Assembly: GCA_013398295.1 (NCBI GenBank)
Contig: VZSF01003940.1
Location: 682,001 to 746,000 of the forward strand
Source: Chionis minor
Taxonomy: Eukaryota > Chordata > Aves > Charadriiformes > Chionididae
Direction of reading: 5' to 3'
DNA: 64,000 bases
The position numbers and the translations under genes were made by a program. This document shows positions 22,436 to 35,299 of the stretch, piece by piece. The notes under the pieces were generated by a model. It saw only the letters and a list, made by a program, of their open reading frames with translations, made no database searches and had not been told where the DNA came from. The number at the start of each line of letters is the position of its first letter. Positions within the stretch are counted from its first letter, which is position 1.

Positions 22436-25255
22436 CTGATCAACAGTCTCAGACACGGGCATGCTTGGATCTCACTGGTGGGGTTAGACAGGCAACGTGC
22501 TAGCCTGAAGACCACTGTCTTCAGGGTTTACCATATTGTCTCCTGGCATTGCTAACTACATGAAATTTCAATAAACTTTGTGTAGATGCCTCTGTCCTTC
22601 CAAAGAGAAGCAATTAGAATGAGACTTTGCCTGTACTCAGTAAATGTCCCTTCCCACATAGTGTGGGAGCGAGAAGGGGATGGGCTGCCGGGTATAACTC
22701 AGTCCTGGGCAGAGAATTAACTGTAGCACTATGGAGACTTTCTGAAATGTAAATTATGTCCTTGCTGGTGGAAGATTGGTATGCTAGGACTGGTGAAATT
22801 ATCATCTGATCACTCTCCGAGAAATATGCTGGAACCGTGTTATCGATTGCCACTGAAAAAATCATCAATTGTATTTAGAAAACAATATTGCTGTCCAAAG
22901 GCTCTATTGCCACTGACTTCAGAAACTGGTAATTTCAAAAACTTGCTTTTCACTTCAAGGGATGCTTTGTGTAGAGTAGTTAGTGAGAATAGTGTTGTAT
23001 GTGTGATGGTGTGAGGCTGTAATAAGGTAGGGTTTGTGAAGAGAGATAATATCTTCTATTACATTAAAATACATAGCCAGGAAAAGCCCAGTCATGTTGT
23101 TTGGATCACTGATTTGTTTCCAGTCTGAAACAGAAATAGCAAGCTTTAATCTGAAAATAGTATTTAAAATTTTAATTCCTTTATGTGAGAGATGACATGA
23201 ACTCCTATTTTTCCTTTCTGGTAACACCATTGTAAAATCTTGAGGTTTGTTGTTTTAATTTAAAAAAAGGATTTGTAATGGCTATCTCTTGTTCAACCTG
23301 TTATGAAATTCTAACAAAAAGATGCTTATAACTCTCCTTGACCAACAAAAATGTCTTGCTTTAATAAAGTTCATGACCTGCAACTGTAAGTGGGATTTCG
23401 TGAGCTGGAGCTGGTGGAGCCATAAAGCCAGCGTGGCTTTGCCGATTCTGCCTCCTCCAGTTTTTCTTGCAAGGTGTGTGATGTGGGGCTGGCTGGCACA
23501 GAGGGCTGTATCCAGCGGGGTTCAACGCAGAGACTGTACATCTTTTGCGACAGCTCTTGCCCAGTTTGCTGTCTGCACAGTGCAATGAAAGAAAAGGGTG
23601 AGGAGGAAGGTGCCTTCCTCCCCTCTCATCTAATGAGAGCAGGAACTCTCGCCTCCAGACTGTGCATGCAGATGATGCAGAAATATCTTCCAGTTTGTGG
23701 TGTTCATCTTTTCCTCTCTCTCCTGCTATAAGAGGGCTCGTTAAACAGGGCTCACCTTGGTTGCATCCTCTATGGGTTACCAAAGTGTAAGTAACATTAT
23801 CCAGTAAATTTTGGTTCTTTATAAGGGAATTCAGCAATGTTCTTCAATATTTTAGCTAATGTCATTATGTGTCTAGATTCCTTAGCGTCCTTTCTGAATT
23901 TCCCCCTGCAGCTTTAATACTGAACAATGTACACTCTTTTGTACGTAAAGTGTCGTTCCTAATTAAAACCCGTCATTGAGATAACTACCATTCTGGGAAA
24001 AAAACATTTTCATTGTAGAAAACCTAGTAGCCCAGTTCTACAAACAGAATACAATTTCCCAAAATATGTTGTCTTGTGTAACATCAGAACACAAGCTTAA
24101 ATGACTGAGCTTACAGATATTAATTCAAAAGAAATGAACATTGAAACAATTTATTTTTGATTATTCAGTTTATTAGCGCATACTTCTTTGTGCAGCCAAG
24201 CCTAAAATAAAACTGTATTGAAGTTTTTATACATCACTTAGTGAGGGTTCTTTGAACTGCCATTCAGCTCAGCAATGTTCCCTAACTGCTGCAATTCCAA
24301 TTTCACTTTATATTTCGATTCACCAGGCTTCACCCCTTTTCCTCCCCCCATGTATTCTCTGGGGATCCTAAACAACCTACAAAAATTCCATTTTATTGCC
24401 CTGGTAATAGTGTTATTTGAGGCTTCAGATTGTTTAGGAGCATCCCAAGTAAAATACTTTCAGCAAGTGCTGAAACTTCAAAACAGTAGTTAGATGAAAG
24501 CCAGGGTCCTTGCTTTTTCTCTTCCAGACTAAAGCTGAAATTCTGCTGTATTTTGACTTTCCTGGCACTTAGCTGGGTTTAGGTTTATGCCAGTAGCCCA
24601 AATGTAAACACAGTTCCAGGTTAGGTATATGTGCAGGATCTGTGCTGGGCCAGCTCAAATAAAGGAGACAATTAAATATGTTCACATGTATCTTTACGGC
24701 AAACCCAAGCAGAACACTAATGCCCTTGACAACCTTTTGTGACAATTACAGTATCAAATAGAAAACCTGGATATTGATGTGACAAGTGGGACTGACTTTT
24801 CTAATCAGCCAGAACAACTCAGCACTGTCTTAATAATAGATTTTTTTCCCTACCTTTGTGTTATAAACCAAGTGGTGAGCAATGTCTGTATTACTAGCAC
24901 AGAACACAAGTAAGAGCTGTTGGTGGGACTTCAGTGTCTCAGCTGCAACCTAGTGACCTAATATCAGTGTGGGTTTTGCGTAAGCGGAATACAAGCCAGC
25001 TCTAATGCCAAGCTGGGACTGCAAGCTGCCTTAAATTTAAATCTAAACCTAAATTCTGGAAAAACTGCCGGCGGGGGGAAAAAAAAAAAGGGTTAATTAG
25101 TTGTCTGTAATAACTCTCCCTGTAGTGTTAAACACACCCTGGATCTGCCAGCAGGGTCCAAAAGCTATGTGGTTTCCTTGGTCCAAGCGAACAGAAGCAC
25201 AGCACTCCTCTTGCTCAGAGCTTCCTCCTCCTCTTCCTCCTCCTGACGTTTCCAG
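22436..25255. other. Non-coding stretch with GC-richer patch
   Basis: The patch 23390-23760 is GC-richer and carries a 158-codon minus-strand open frame and shorter plus-strand frames, none recognisable. An acceptor-like TTTCCCCCTGCAG at 23911 has only a weak donor. A 12-nt CTCCTCCTCTTCC-type tract precedes the exon candidate at 25256. Confidence 0.5.
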
Positions 25256-25314
25256 GCCAAAACATGTATTGTAGCTGGGGCTGCCTACAGAGCTGTGAAA
25301 TGCTCTATGAATTG
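25256..25314 (+). other. Candidate internal exon (59 nt), unknown product
   Basis: Acceptor CTCCTCTTCCTCCTCCTGAC then GTTTCCAG (AG at 25254-25255) is a textbook pyrimidine tract. The donor ATTG|GTAAGA has GT at 25315. Two frames are open across it. Frame 1 reads AKTCIVAGAAYRAVKCSMN. Frame 3 contains an ATG (MYCSWGCLQSCEMLYEL) and stops five codons into the putative intron. No known domain. Both splice signals are good; coding status is undecided, and a lncRNA or 5'UTR exon is equally possible. Confidence 0.25.
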
Positions 25315-26989
25315 GTAAGACACAGCTCTTAACACAGCTCATTGATTTGGGGTTGGGTGTTGTGTGATGTTGGTGACACATCTCCTGGGCTGCCATAACC
25401 TCACTTCCATCTGCTGCAAGAGCCTGTGTGAGGTGGGTCCTCTGCTATTGAAATTAACCCCCAGTTAGCTGAAAAACAATGTGCATGTGTCTCTCATGCT
25501 CAAGACTGGCATTTTTCTGAATACTGTGAGCTAAATTAATCTCCGTGTAACTCCCAGCCTATGTGCCCATGAGTTCAGTTACCCTGTCAGAAATTACAAG
25601 TATTGAAGTCACTGGGAATTGTGCATTTGACAACAGCTTTGACCTCCTGTGGCACTACGGCTTTAAGGAGAATAAAAGTTTACTTTCAGCTGGATCATCT
25701 TAGGCATCTTTCAAGTATCAGTGAATTGAAGTTACAATTGTTTATTCTTTAGAATATCTGTTCTTAAGATAGCTGGGCAGAGAAAATAACTGGGAGCTTT
25801 TAGTTCCTACTGATGGTCAGGATTTTGTATTGCCAATTTCTGATGCATTCGTGCCTCACGTATAAGGCATTGGGAATAATAATGTAGTTTTAAATCATTA
25901 TTGACTTCCTTTTGTAGTGTAACTCCTAGAATAATTTGTGAATAATTTGAGATACTTTCATTTCTGAACTGTGGTTGCTTGTTGTTTAAACAAAATAAAT
26001 ACCATCCCACCAAATATTGCTTGGGTCCAGGAAGCAAATCAAGACAGAAGATGGTAGCACGTGGTTTGATTTGTGGAAAAGTATAAGGCATACCACAGAC
26101 TGGCAGGGGCTTGCTTTATTAGACTCAAATAAGAGACCCCTTGCTGCCTGAAGTGAATGACAAGAAAATTCCACATAAAAATGATACCAGTGTGTTTTAA
26201 GAAATAAGTAAATTTGCTTTGATGTTGGTTTTTGAGCCCCATGGCACTGAGCTGCGTAAGGAGAGCCTGTGTACTCTGGAATCACTGATTTATCCCAGCC
26301 TCCTCCTCCACACCAAACCATCCCCCAGATTTCGGTTTTGTTTGTACAGGGCGGTGTTTGTGGTGGTGCACGTGTGCACGAGTTGATGGCACTCACAGTC
26401 AATAGGGTATGAAGTGCTTTTTGGAGACTGTGACTCTCTGAATTGTGGTTTGCTGTGTTCATTTTAGGGGTAGCGATCCCTCAAGGAGCCTAAAATGGCA
26501 CCTCAGTCACGCATCAATGGCTAAAGGTAAAACGGTGGTACTTAGTCCCTCTGAATGGAGCCTACCACCATAAATAAGCCTGTTGGAGGCAAAGGAAAGA
26601 TAGTAATTTTTGATAATCGGGTACAAGTTAATCAGAAACAGCTAGCTGATGTGACTACTTGTTTTGCTTTTCAGTTTATTTGGTTTTGTTATGAATATAA
26701 GAATAGAATGTGAAGCATTACAAATGGTGGGAAAACTTGTATAGCAATTTTAGTTCGTACCTCTGACCAAAGTCGTGCTAGCAAGTCGATTAATAGTAGA
26801 CTGCAAGAGCTTTTAATATTCTCCTGTTATGTTAATCTCTGCTCATATTTCCGTGGGCCATAAATCAAGTGTTTCCTCTGCACCTTTCAGTCGGCAAGGG
26901 ACAAAGCTGAGCAAAACCACATTGACTATAGAAATTTCAGGACAACTTATATGATGCCACTAATAAGCTACCCATTTCACAATAACTTA
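25315..26989. other. Non-coding stretch
   Basis: No recognised repeat or gene. A minus-strand open frame of 158 codons (25986-26462) has a composition typical of chance frames and no motif. Confidence 0.45.
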
Positions 26990-27079
26990 TTGTTTATAAA
27001 CAGTATCCTGTTGCTTTTTTCTGCCCTGTATCATGAGAATTAAAAACCTTGGTTTATCCTATCTGTCGCTAATGGAACA
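26990..27079 (+). repeat. Duplicated about 90-bp element, copy 1
   Basis: Aligns over its full length with copy 2 at 27503-27590. Shared blocks in the same order are TATAAACAG, CTTTTT, CCTGTA, GAATTAA, TTATCCTATCT and AATG. By eye the two are about three-quarters identical with a single 1-nt gap. The copies are in direct orientation, 513 bp apart. Confidence 0.7.
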
Positions 27080-27502
27080 AACTCATTTTCACAATACCAT
27101 TGTGAAAGTAAGTAAGTTAAATATGTAAGTAGGTTAAAGTTACTTAAGTTTAGGTAACTTATTTTTCACGTACTTAAATATTGGCAGGATGATAATGAAG
27201 TGTGTTTTTCAATTCAGGAAAGTGCAGTAAAACAAATTCAAAGAGAATTATCTCTTTAAGAAACATTTCAGTATACTGTTATCAGTTCATGATGCTTAAT
27301 CCAGGATAAATTGTGACTTTATACCGTAGTACGTACTTACTCATCAATTATCCATTTCACACCTGGGATTAAACTCTGCCTGCGCTATAAATAATATGTG
27401 CGCTCATGCAAAGACATTGTAGGTCATTAGTAACAACTTAAAAATCACATTCTAACGAACTTCTTTAAACAAGCAAAGCCTTTCCTAGTTCAGCTGAATG
27501 GA
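27080..27502. other. Spacer between duplicated elements, possible conserved non-coding DNA
   Basis: Contains a run of GTAAGTAAGTTAA-like short tandem units (27108-27160) and a balanced, motif-dense block at 27290-27470 (ATCAATTATCCATTTCAC, GCTATAAATAATATG). The CCATTTCAC word also occurs just left of copy 1 (26981-26990), hinting that the duplicated unit may be larger than 90 bp. Confidence 0.35.
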
Positions 27503-27590
27503 TTGCTTATAAACAGCAGTCTATGGCTCTTTTTGACCTGTACCATTGGAATTAACAACTTTGGCTTATCCTATCTACGACCAATGTAAT
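27503..27590 (+). repeat. Duplicated about 90-bp element, copy 2
   Basis: Begins TTGCTTATAAACAG and ends near CCAATGTAAT. It is homologous to 26990-27079. The best-preserved block is GGCTTATCCTATCT, against GGTTTATCCTATCT in copy 1. It matches no CR1 or MIR consensus I recognise. Confidence 0.7.
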
Positions 27591-30500
27591 TAAAAAAGTG
27601 ACAAATGAGATGATAATTGGAGGGTGTATGCATTTTCTCCATCTCCTCTCCCTCATTTCTGGCTCTTAAACATACTCCTGTCCCTGCCGAATGCCTGGGG
27701 TCGGGAACCTGGCCTCACCAGCGCTCTTGCTTTTCCCTCTTGCTGTAGCTGAAGTGGGAGCTCCGAGTCCAATCTTTTCCCCTCTCTATGGCCTATGAGC
27801 TCCTGAGCAAAGCAAGAACTGGAGGGTGCCCAGGGTGGAGGAGCCCAAGTTCCTGTCCTTTGAGGGGAAGGACAAGCAAGTGAAACTAAGGATGACTTCT
27901 TCACATGACATGCAGTTAGGCTGGAAATTTATGTTGCGGAAAAGTTACATACCACACGTTTTCAATAAGGGTGAAAAAGATCAGACAAATACATGAAAGG
28001 AATATGTGTTCCCTCATTTTCTAAATTCAAAGATCAGATCTTTGCTTTATGTAATCTCTCAGTTGCACGCTGCTAGAAAGAGGAACAGAGAGAGAGCACA
28101 GAAGAGAAATACAACTGTATACTTGATCTAAGTCCCTACACTTTGCTATTTTCTGTTATCAGAGACAGTATCCTGGACAGATTTTTGCTGTGATTTAGAA
28201 TAGTCATTCTTAAGCTCACAGAAGCAAGAGTAGAGCCTTTTTCCTGTCCAAGTCCCTCTCAGATCTTCTAGAGCAAGCAATCCCAACAGACGTAAACACA
28301 AGGAATTTAAGTGGGCTGCAAAAAGTTTTGATGAAATACTGAGTAAATGTAAGAGATTTTGAGAGAGCGCCATGCAATATCTTGATTTTTATTATTTGTA
28401 CAAGAGGACCGTCACTGCGGCTAGGGAAGGCCTGACACTGAGATGTTTCTCAGCTATATTGCTACAAGTTGGACACAAAAATATTTCTATTCAGATTTAT
28501 GATCTCTTTAACACCAGGAGGGTTATACAAGGAGGCGGTTACGCAGAATGGACGGCTGATTGCTGTGGTCTGTCTTCCAGTGTCAGATCTCGGCCCACCC
28601 ATGAGGGAAGTGGTGGCTTGCGCTTCTTTCAGATACCCACATGCAGTCCTGTCTGGGTCAGTGCTAATGCCGAGCAGCCAGCTCACTGAAATCAGTGTTT
28701 CACATATTGCGTAGCTGGATTTCCAAAGGGAAAAGCCCTTTTTGTTTACCTGAGGTATTAGTTCCTTTCCCTGGGACTAGAGGGGTTATTATGATACCTT
28801 TCAGTAAATGTTAACTATCAGAAAATTAATATCAAGCACAGTGGAGAGCAACTGGGAGAAAATGAACTCTGAAATACTATGAAATGATTCTGTAACGTGA
28901 TGGGTAAAGACCTCCCCTGGATAATGAACAGGAGAAAAGCAATTCATGCGGCAGTGTCCATGGGTTGTTCTTTCTTTTAGAAAAGTGGAAGATAAGGTTA
29001 CTACGTCTTTGAGGTAACTGTTGAGTGGCTTTTGCGTTTCTTAATATAGCAGGTCGATCTTCCACGGAAGCTCACTATTTAGTGAGTCTTTTTGTCTACA
29101 GAAAGATAACCTAACATATTCAAATGGAGTAACCCAATTTTTTCCAAATTTTCTATACTTATCTATTATTATGAATATTTATGGGAAGTGCTGACAAATA
29201 CAGAGCAAAAAGTTAGTCTTTAAAGTAAATCTAATAAGTATTTGGTGTGTTGCTATTCAGTTCAGAGGACAGATGTCTGTTTCAATGCTGTAGCTATTTG
29301 TGAAGAAATCCTGTAAGGCTATGGCCAGAGAAAGTTTCTCCTTGCTGTGGAACGTCCTGGTTTTGGTTTAGCAGTGACACCTCCCCAGAGAAGCCATTTG
29401 GTAAAAAATGAGGCCCCCCACTTTCACTCCACTCCGCCAGGGGCACCCAGCAAGAGTGGGTTTGATTCCTATGAGGGAGGAACATGCACATTCATGGTGG
29501 TGATTTTGGCACAACCTTCTGAAGACATACCCCATCTACTCACATCTCCTCCAAGCCCCTGTTGCTGTCTGCAGCTGGCCTTTTCTCCCATTGAAGAAGC
29601 AGTTTGCCTCCTTAAAGCCAAACCTAGCTTGCTGTTCTTTCAGGTTGCCTTTTTGCTGCGTCCACCAGGCAGTAACGTGGTGGTGGGCTGTGGCGGCCAT
29701 TTCAATGTGTCGTAAGAGTATGGGAAATTGCCATGTACCAAGACAAAACATTTTTCACCTGAAAACGGTCTCGGCACCACCCCTTGCATGCCCCAACTGC
29801 AGTGGGACTGAAATAAATGAGGCTGCTTCCAAGTGAGCAATCAGATAACACAGAGACAACCAAACAGAAGAAAGATATTCCCAGTTTATATAGGCTGTTT
29901 TTTCCAGCTCAGCAAAGGAAATGGTCCCTTTTTCTGAACGGTACTTCTGTGTCTAACACTGGGAGAGGTTAAGGCATTAACAGTTCAGGGAACTGGAGCC
30001 GAATATTGGGCAAGCACTAGTTCTGCAAACATAACTCCTTCATTAGTTGCGTTTCGTCTCTGTTCGTACACTTGCATGCAGCCCACATCTGCAATTCCTG
30101 ACCGGCAGCTGCCAGTGGTTTCCTCCTCCTTTCTCTTGCCTGCCCGTAGTGTGGCAGAGTCGCTCAAGGTGCCAGCTGACATGCGCCGCTTGCAGCCTCA
30201 GGCCACCTCCGCAGGTGCAGAGGACGATTGATGCTGGCTGTAACCTGCTGTAAGGAAACGGAATTGCCATCTTGCCCAGAGCCGGCGTGATATGTGGCTG
30301 GGACACTTGGCAGGGATCAGTGGGGCAACTTTGTGGTCACATCCACACTAAGTAAATGAGGTGCTGGTAGTCTGTGCTATACGGCTCCCTGCACGACGTA
30401 GCGGTGATTCATTGGCATTGTATGAATAAGCTGCAGTGACTTCTCGGCCCAGAAGAGATAGTGTAATTTATTTAGTGGAAGTCTCATGTGCCCCATAAAT

Positions 30501-33500
30501 GCACATATATCTGGACAGAGGCACTGACACAGTTCTAGAGAGTTTTTTAATACATTTGGATGAAAACAGAGCTAAAGTTAAGTGGGCGTACTGAGAAAGT
30601 CCATTTATTCTGTGATTTTTGGCTTGATTTTGGGACTTGCAGCAAACCCAGGAGTGCCATTGCAGCACATGGCCTAAAACCCAACAGTTTTTATGCAGGT
30701 TTTGATTCGCTTTGCATGAGCTCATTGAAGGTCTTACTTGGAGAAATAGCAGCTAGGACAGCAACAGGCCAGAAATTGGGTTTGTTTCATATGAAACCTA
30801 GGTCTGATTCTTCCAGCCACACAGCAGCGACATCCCTTTATATAGAGGTCATTCTCCCCATCCCAGTACAGCAGAGATGCAGCCAGCATTGCAAGTATTA
30901 CAAATTAGTTCATCACGCCTTTCATCCCACGTGTGCAGCACCGATGGAGATAGCTGAGGTATCTACCTGCAGCAGCAGCGCTGAGAAGTTTCAGTGGAAT
31001 CATCCTGCCAAACACAGAGACAAGCCACTTTTCTCTCTGTGAGAAACCTCATTTACAGCTTGGGAAAAATATATTGGCACAGTTAATCCATAGATTACTG
31101 TTTAGGGAAGCCTGGTATTATGATACTGTGAGGATCTGCTTTTGCTTTGTCTGAATCTGTGCCCCTACAAATGTTGGAATATTTGCAATAGATGTGTTTT
31201 CATACAAAGTAAATGCTATAAACCTCTTTTTTTGGCTAAGATTGAGGATATATAGGTTTGAATAAAGCTATTCATGCTCTGAAGTGATATGTTCTGGAAG
31301 GTTTTACTTCAGTATTTATTTTTGCTGTCATTATTTCATTGGGAAAAAAAGCCAGGAAGACCTTGGTTCTTGTTGCGTGCTGTGATCAGCAGTGGATTTG
31401 TGTTTCCTATTAGCTTGACTTCCCGGTTAGCCAAGGCGGCTGAAACTGAGGCCTGAAAGCTACAGGGACCGTCTGCCTTCACTTTACTAGCTTCACCAGT
31501 TGGAGCAATAGCGTAGGCTTAATTTTATCCAACATGGAGACTTTACAAGAGGCGAGGTGGCAGGATGGCAAGCAGGGAGAAAATGGTAGAAGGAAGGAGG
31601 AATTCGATGACCTTCGGGTAGGTAGTGCTGCTTTTTCTCTGTGCTGTTTCTTTTCTTTAAAGATGTGGGAATGGGGTCAAGACTTTGCCTGTGTGCCCTC
31701 AAGTGGAGGGCATGGTCCAGGTGATACGGGGGTCCCAGGGCACCCCACGTTCCCTGACTGCACCATGGGACCTTCTTGGCCCCCAACAAAAATGGGCCTT
31801 ACTTGCACAATGTGTTCAAAGGCCTGATGTTCTTGTAAGTGTGGGGATGGTGTGGGGATGTTTCCCACTGTCCCTCCGGTGAGGTGTCCAGGTGGTCCCT
31901 GCTGGTTACAGCTCCCTGACCTCACAGTGCGGTGAAGTTGGAGAGCGGGCTGGCACAATGGTGGAGCTACAAGATGTTGGCACAACACAGACCTTCTCTG
32001 AGCAACCCCACTGGAGTCAACCCCCCACTCCCAGTCTCAATTTATGCCCAGAAAAATCCCCCGACTGCTAAATTTCTCTGGAGCAACAGTGACATCTTGT
32101 GGGTTAATTTTAAGTATGCTGTATATGGAAATGGTCGTTCCTGTCTCCTCTGAAACCAGCAGTCTGAATTCAAGCAGCATCCACAGCCATCTGCTCAGCA
32201 CATCCCTAGACCTGACAGCAAAATAACTGATGGATGGCAGAACTGCTCATAAAGTATTATGTCAAGGGCTCGCTTGGAAATTCAGTTAGCAGGATCATAT
32301 TATTTGGAAATAGTATTTTAATTGGAAACTGATTGGTAAGTGGATATTACACATATTTCATTAAGAAGACACATAGAAAGCTTAGTTCTACATGGACAAC
32401 AAGAGACTGAAGTATTTGTTAACATGCGTGTTTTTGAAGATGACAGTGTCCTAGTTTCCATTTGCAAGAACACGATTAGATTAATGTTGTTTCAGGTCTC
32501 CATTCTCATTATGGTAACCCTCCCTTTTATTTTGGTTTTCATTGCTGAGCATAACTTTTGCTACTGTGTTTGCCAATCTGCTTGCAAGGCTTTATTCGAT
32601 TCAGATCTGATTATTTTTATTTTTTTTTTATCCTGGCATATTGAATTTGTTGCTCCAGAGGATTTTTCATTCCAGCTGGGCTTCAGTTATTCTCTGATTC
32701 CCCCAGGGCTCCATTTTGAGTCCTACTGTGATTTGCATTTGTAGACTTTCGATGGGTAAACATTATAGCTTCTCAAACTCTGTACTGTCACAACCCTTCC
32801 AATGGCACTCGGCTCCTGCTGATCTTGTAAAAAAAGCACGATGCTTTGCATAATATTCTGCATGACATTCAATTATGGAGATCTTCACATTTAAAAAAAC
32901 CTGTAATCGAGAGAAGAGCGATCTGCTATTAATTAGCTGTCCCATGCCCAGGACTCATGTTGATAGTAGTGGTTCCCTTTGGTTATGGTTTTATTAATCC
33001 ACAGGAAAACATGCCATTATAGATATTAAAAATTCATTTCAAAAGAATACTGCCAGCTTGAAAAATGGAATTCAGTCTTTTAATTTATTAATCTTTTAAT
33101 AGAACAGTTTTAAATAGCAAGTTCTAGGTTTATTTAAAATATTTATTTCCAGCAAACTTGAAGGTAACATCTTTGTCTCTGAGTTAGCACATACTTGTGC
33201 ATGCGAGCACTGGAATGACTCCTTAAGAAAGCTTTGAAATCTGTGTTACTGAACATACTTACACAAACTGTAGGAATGGATGAGTTTTCTAAAAATGAAC
33301 TCCCTGAGCCGATGGTTGAGGTCCTTCCCACCCATTTCTTCTCAATATGCGCCTACTCAGACCTACACACACACAAACATGCCCACACATTTCTGCACAC
33401 ACGTGCAGACGTATTTAATGGGTTTTTGAAAATGAATTAACAACACATGTCTCCTGATCACTTCTTGTTCCTCGTCTTCTTGCATCATCCTCTGTTTAAA

Positions 33501-35058
33501 ATCCGGTTCCTCCCTTGCCATAAATGCATCGTATTGGCCTGGATTAAGGACTGGCCTGGTACGCTTGCCAAAGGGAATCAAAACCTTGTGCCGAAAGGCA
33601 GGCATTGCTTCCTTTCAAGGTTTCCATGGAGGCTGACTAATATACTATGTTTTTGTCCACACTGACAAAGAGATAACCGTGATTTTTTAGTATCGCCACG
33701 TATCACCTTTCTTGTAAAAGAAGCAGCATCTGCAAGGATTTTCTTCTTGGAATCATAGCTTTAAAAGTGAACAAATAGGAAAGAGAGCCCACAACCCAGT
33801 AATCTACTAATCTTCTGAAGGGGCAATTCATCACAGTGCCATCTATTTAGAAACATTATAAATCAAATGTCTTTCCTCTACCAATAATGATGTCTATAGC
33901 AGAGTGGTGTTTTTTAATCTATTAAAAAGAAATTAAACGAGATAACAATCCAGCAGTCTATCAGTTTCGGAACTGCATTCTGTTGGACATTAAACATCAA
34001 TTAATAAAATAATATAGGTGCAGTTTGTCATTGCTATAACCCTTTTTGTTTTTTAGTGCAATCAATGTTTCCCTCTTATAAATTTCCAAGGATTGTGAGT
34101 TCCATTTTTCTAATGACACCTGTAGGTTAATGGAGCAAGGAGATGCATGTCAGAGCAAAATGCACTGCTGTATTATCATTTAGAATTTATTCTGCTTTCT
34201 TTGAAGGAAAATTAATTTTACCATGATCTGCTTTGCAGTACAGTACAACTTCTGGTTTTTTTTCTAGGTTCTTCTGGCCTTGTTAGTATGTATTCACGAA
34301 TTTTCCTACCTGCGCTTTTGCATGCTTACTAAATCATGAGCATAATTATATTGCTGGTGTTTATTAGGTGTAGAAGTACCCTTAATATGCTGGATGTTCT
34401 CCATAGGAAGGTAGTTACAGACTTGGGTAGGTAATACTCAGGAGTTACTGATTTGCAGCAAAAAATACATAAATACATTTATATTCATTAATACTTATAT
34501 TGTATGAATTGCAAAGACAGAAGCGGTTTCTGAAAACTATTCTCTAAGTGCTTTTAGATCTTGTACTTTCTCTCCTTGAATGGTTTAAGTATGTCGTTTA
34601 GGAGAACTTTCAAGGGAGACAAAAGGCAGTTTCTTCAGAAACAATGTCAGCACAGCAGTTGTCTTGTGTGTCCCCACAGCAGGGGTCAAACTGGTTCTTT
34701 CTGTGGCACAAAGTTATCTGCCTTTTTGGCTTTCCTTCCGTTAAACTCTGATCTAAAAAAATGTCTTTAATTAAAATCCAACAAAATTATTTCGAAAGAT
34801 ACTGTCCATGTGCTCGCATTTTTATCTCAAAGTTCAGTCCAGCTGGCAGACTTTCCTGTTTGGATGATTAGCACCTGAGACTTTGAAATTTTTTTTTAAT
34901 TTTTTTTTTCCCCTTAGTGATTTTTAATGACTTGGAAGCTAACTGGAAAATCCAGATACAAGTTTTTCTAAATTTGGGAGTTTCCAGTTACACTGCTGTG
35001 ATTCAAGCAAGTTTCAAGGACATACATTTTTTGCAACAAATCTTACACTCCCACTTAC
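27591..35058. other. Long non-coding stretch, few features
   Basis: No gene recognised in 7.5 kb. GC-richer patches occur at 27640-27860, 29350-29830, 30050-30260 and 31500-32060. They carry the usual overlapping chance frames, the longest being 160 codons at 30560-31042 (+) with no motif. A CA-rich tract lies at 33360-33410. Blocks near 32780-32950 and 33840-34060 look non-repetitive and may hold regulatory DNA, but nothing firm can be said. Confidence 0.5.
33360..33410. repeat. CA-rich microsatellite-like tract
   Basis: Interrupted CA repeats: CTACACACACACAAACATGC, CCACACATTTCTGCACACAC. Confidence 0.6.
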
Positions 35059-35152
35059 CTTTCCATATACTAAACATTTGTATCGTATGGTGCTGAGACA
35101 CTTTTAATTTTACCCTAGAATTCAGGTAAGTTAGGGCTTTCTCCAGGTGTAG
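35059..35152 (-). other. Candidate internal exon on the minus strand (94 nt)
   Basis: On the minus strand, a pyrimidine-rich acceptor (GTTTGTTGTTTTCTCAG) is followed by 94 nt and a near-perfect donor GGAAAG|GTAAGT. Only one of three frames is open (LHLEKALTYLNSRVKLKVSQ ... MFSIWKG); the other two stop. It ends in phase 1. The peptide is helical-looking and charged but matches no family I know. The plus strand of the same interval carries a perfect CAG|GTAAGT donor at 35125, so the site could also serve plus-strand transcription. Both splice sites are among the best in the window. Confidence 0.3.
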
Positions 35153-35211
35153 CTGAGAAAACAACAAACACCTACATTGAAAAGGCAGTGAATTAAAAGA
35201 GCTCCTGATAT

Positions 35212-35299
35212 TAAAAAAACCAAACAAACAAGAAAACCCAAAAAAACAAAAAAACAAAACCAAAAAAACCCCAAACAAACAAAAAAACCCCCCAACACC
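35212..35299. repeat. A-rich (CAAA/CAAAA)n low-complexity tract
   Basis: About 88 nt of A-runs broken by C or CC (AAAAAAACCAAACAAACAAG and similar). On the minus strand it reads as G/T-rich and produces an artefactual F/L/G/C-rich open frame. Confidence 0.85.

Noticed and set aside
23361..23837. 158-codon minus-strand open frame
   Set aside because: GC-richer patch with plus-strand frames over the same bases; no recognisable domain.
25986..26462. 158-codon minus-strand open frame
   Set aside because: Composition typical of chance frames, no family resemblance.
30560..31042. 160-codon ATG-led open frame on the plus strand
   Set aside because: No motif, no splice or promoter context; length is within chance for 64 kb in six frames.
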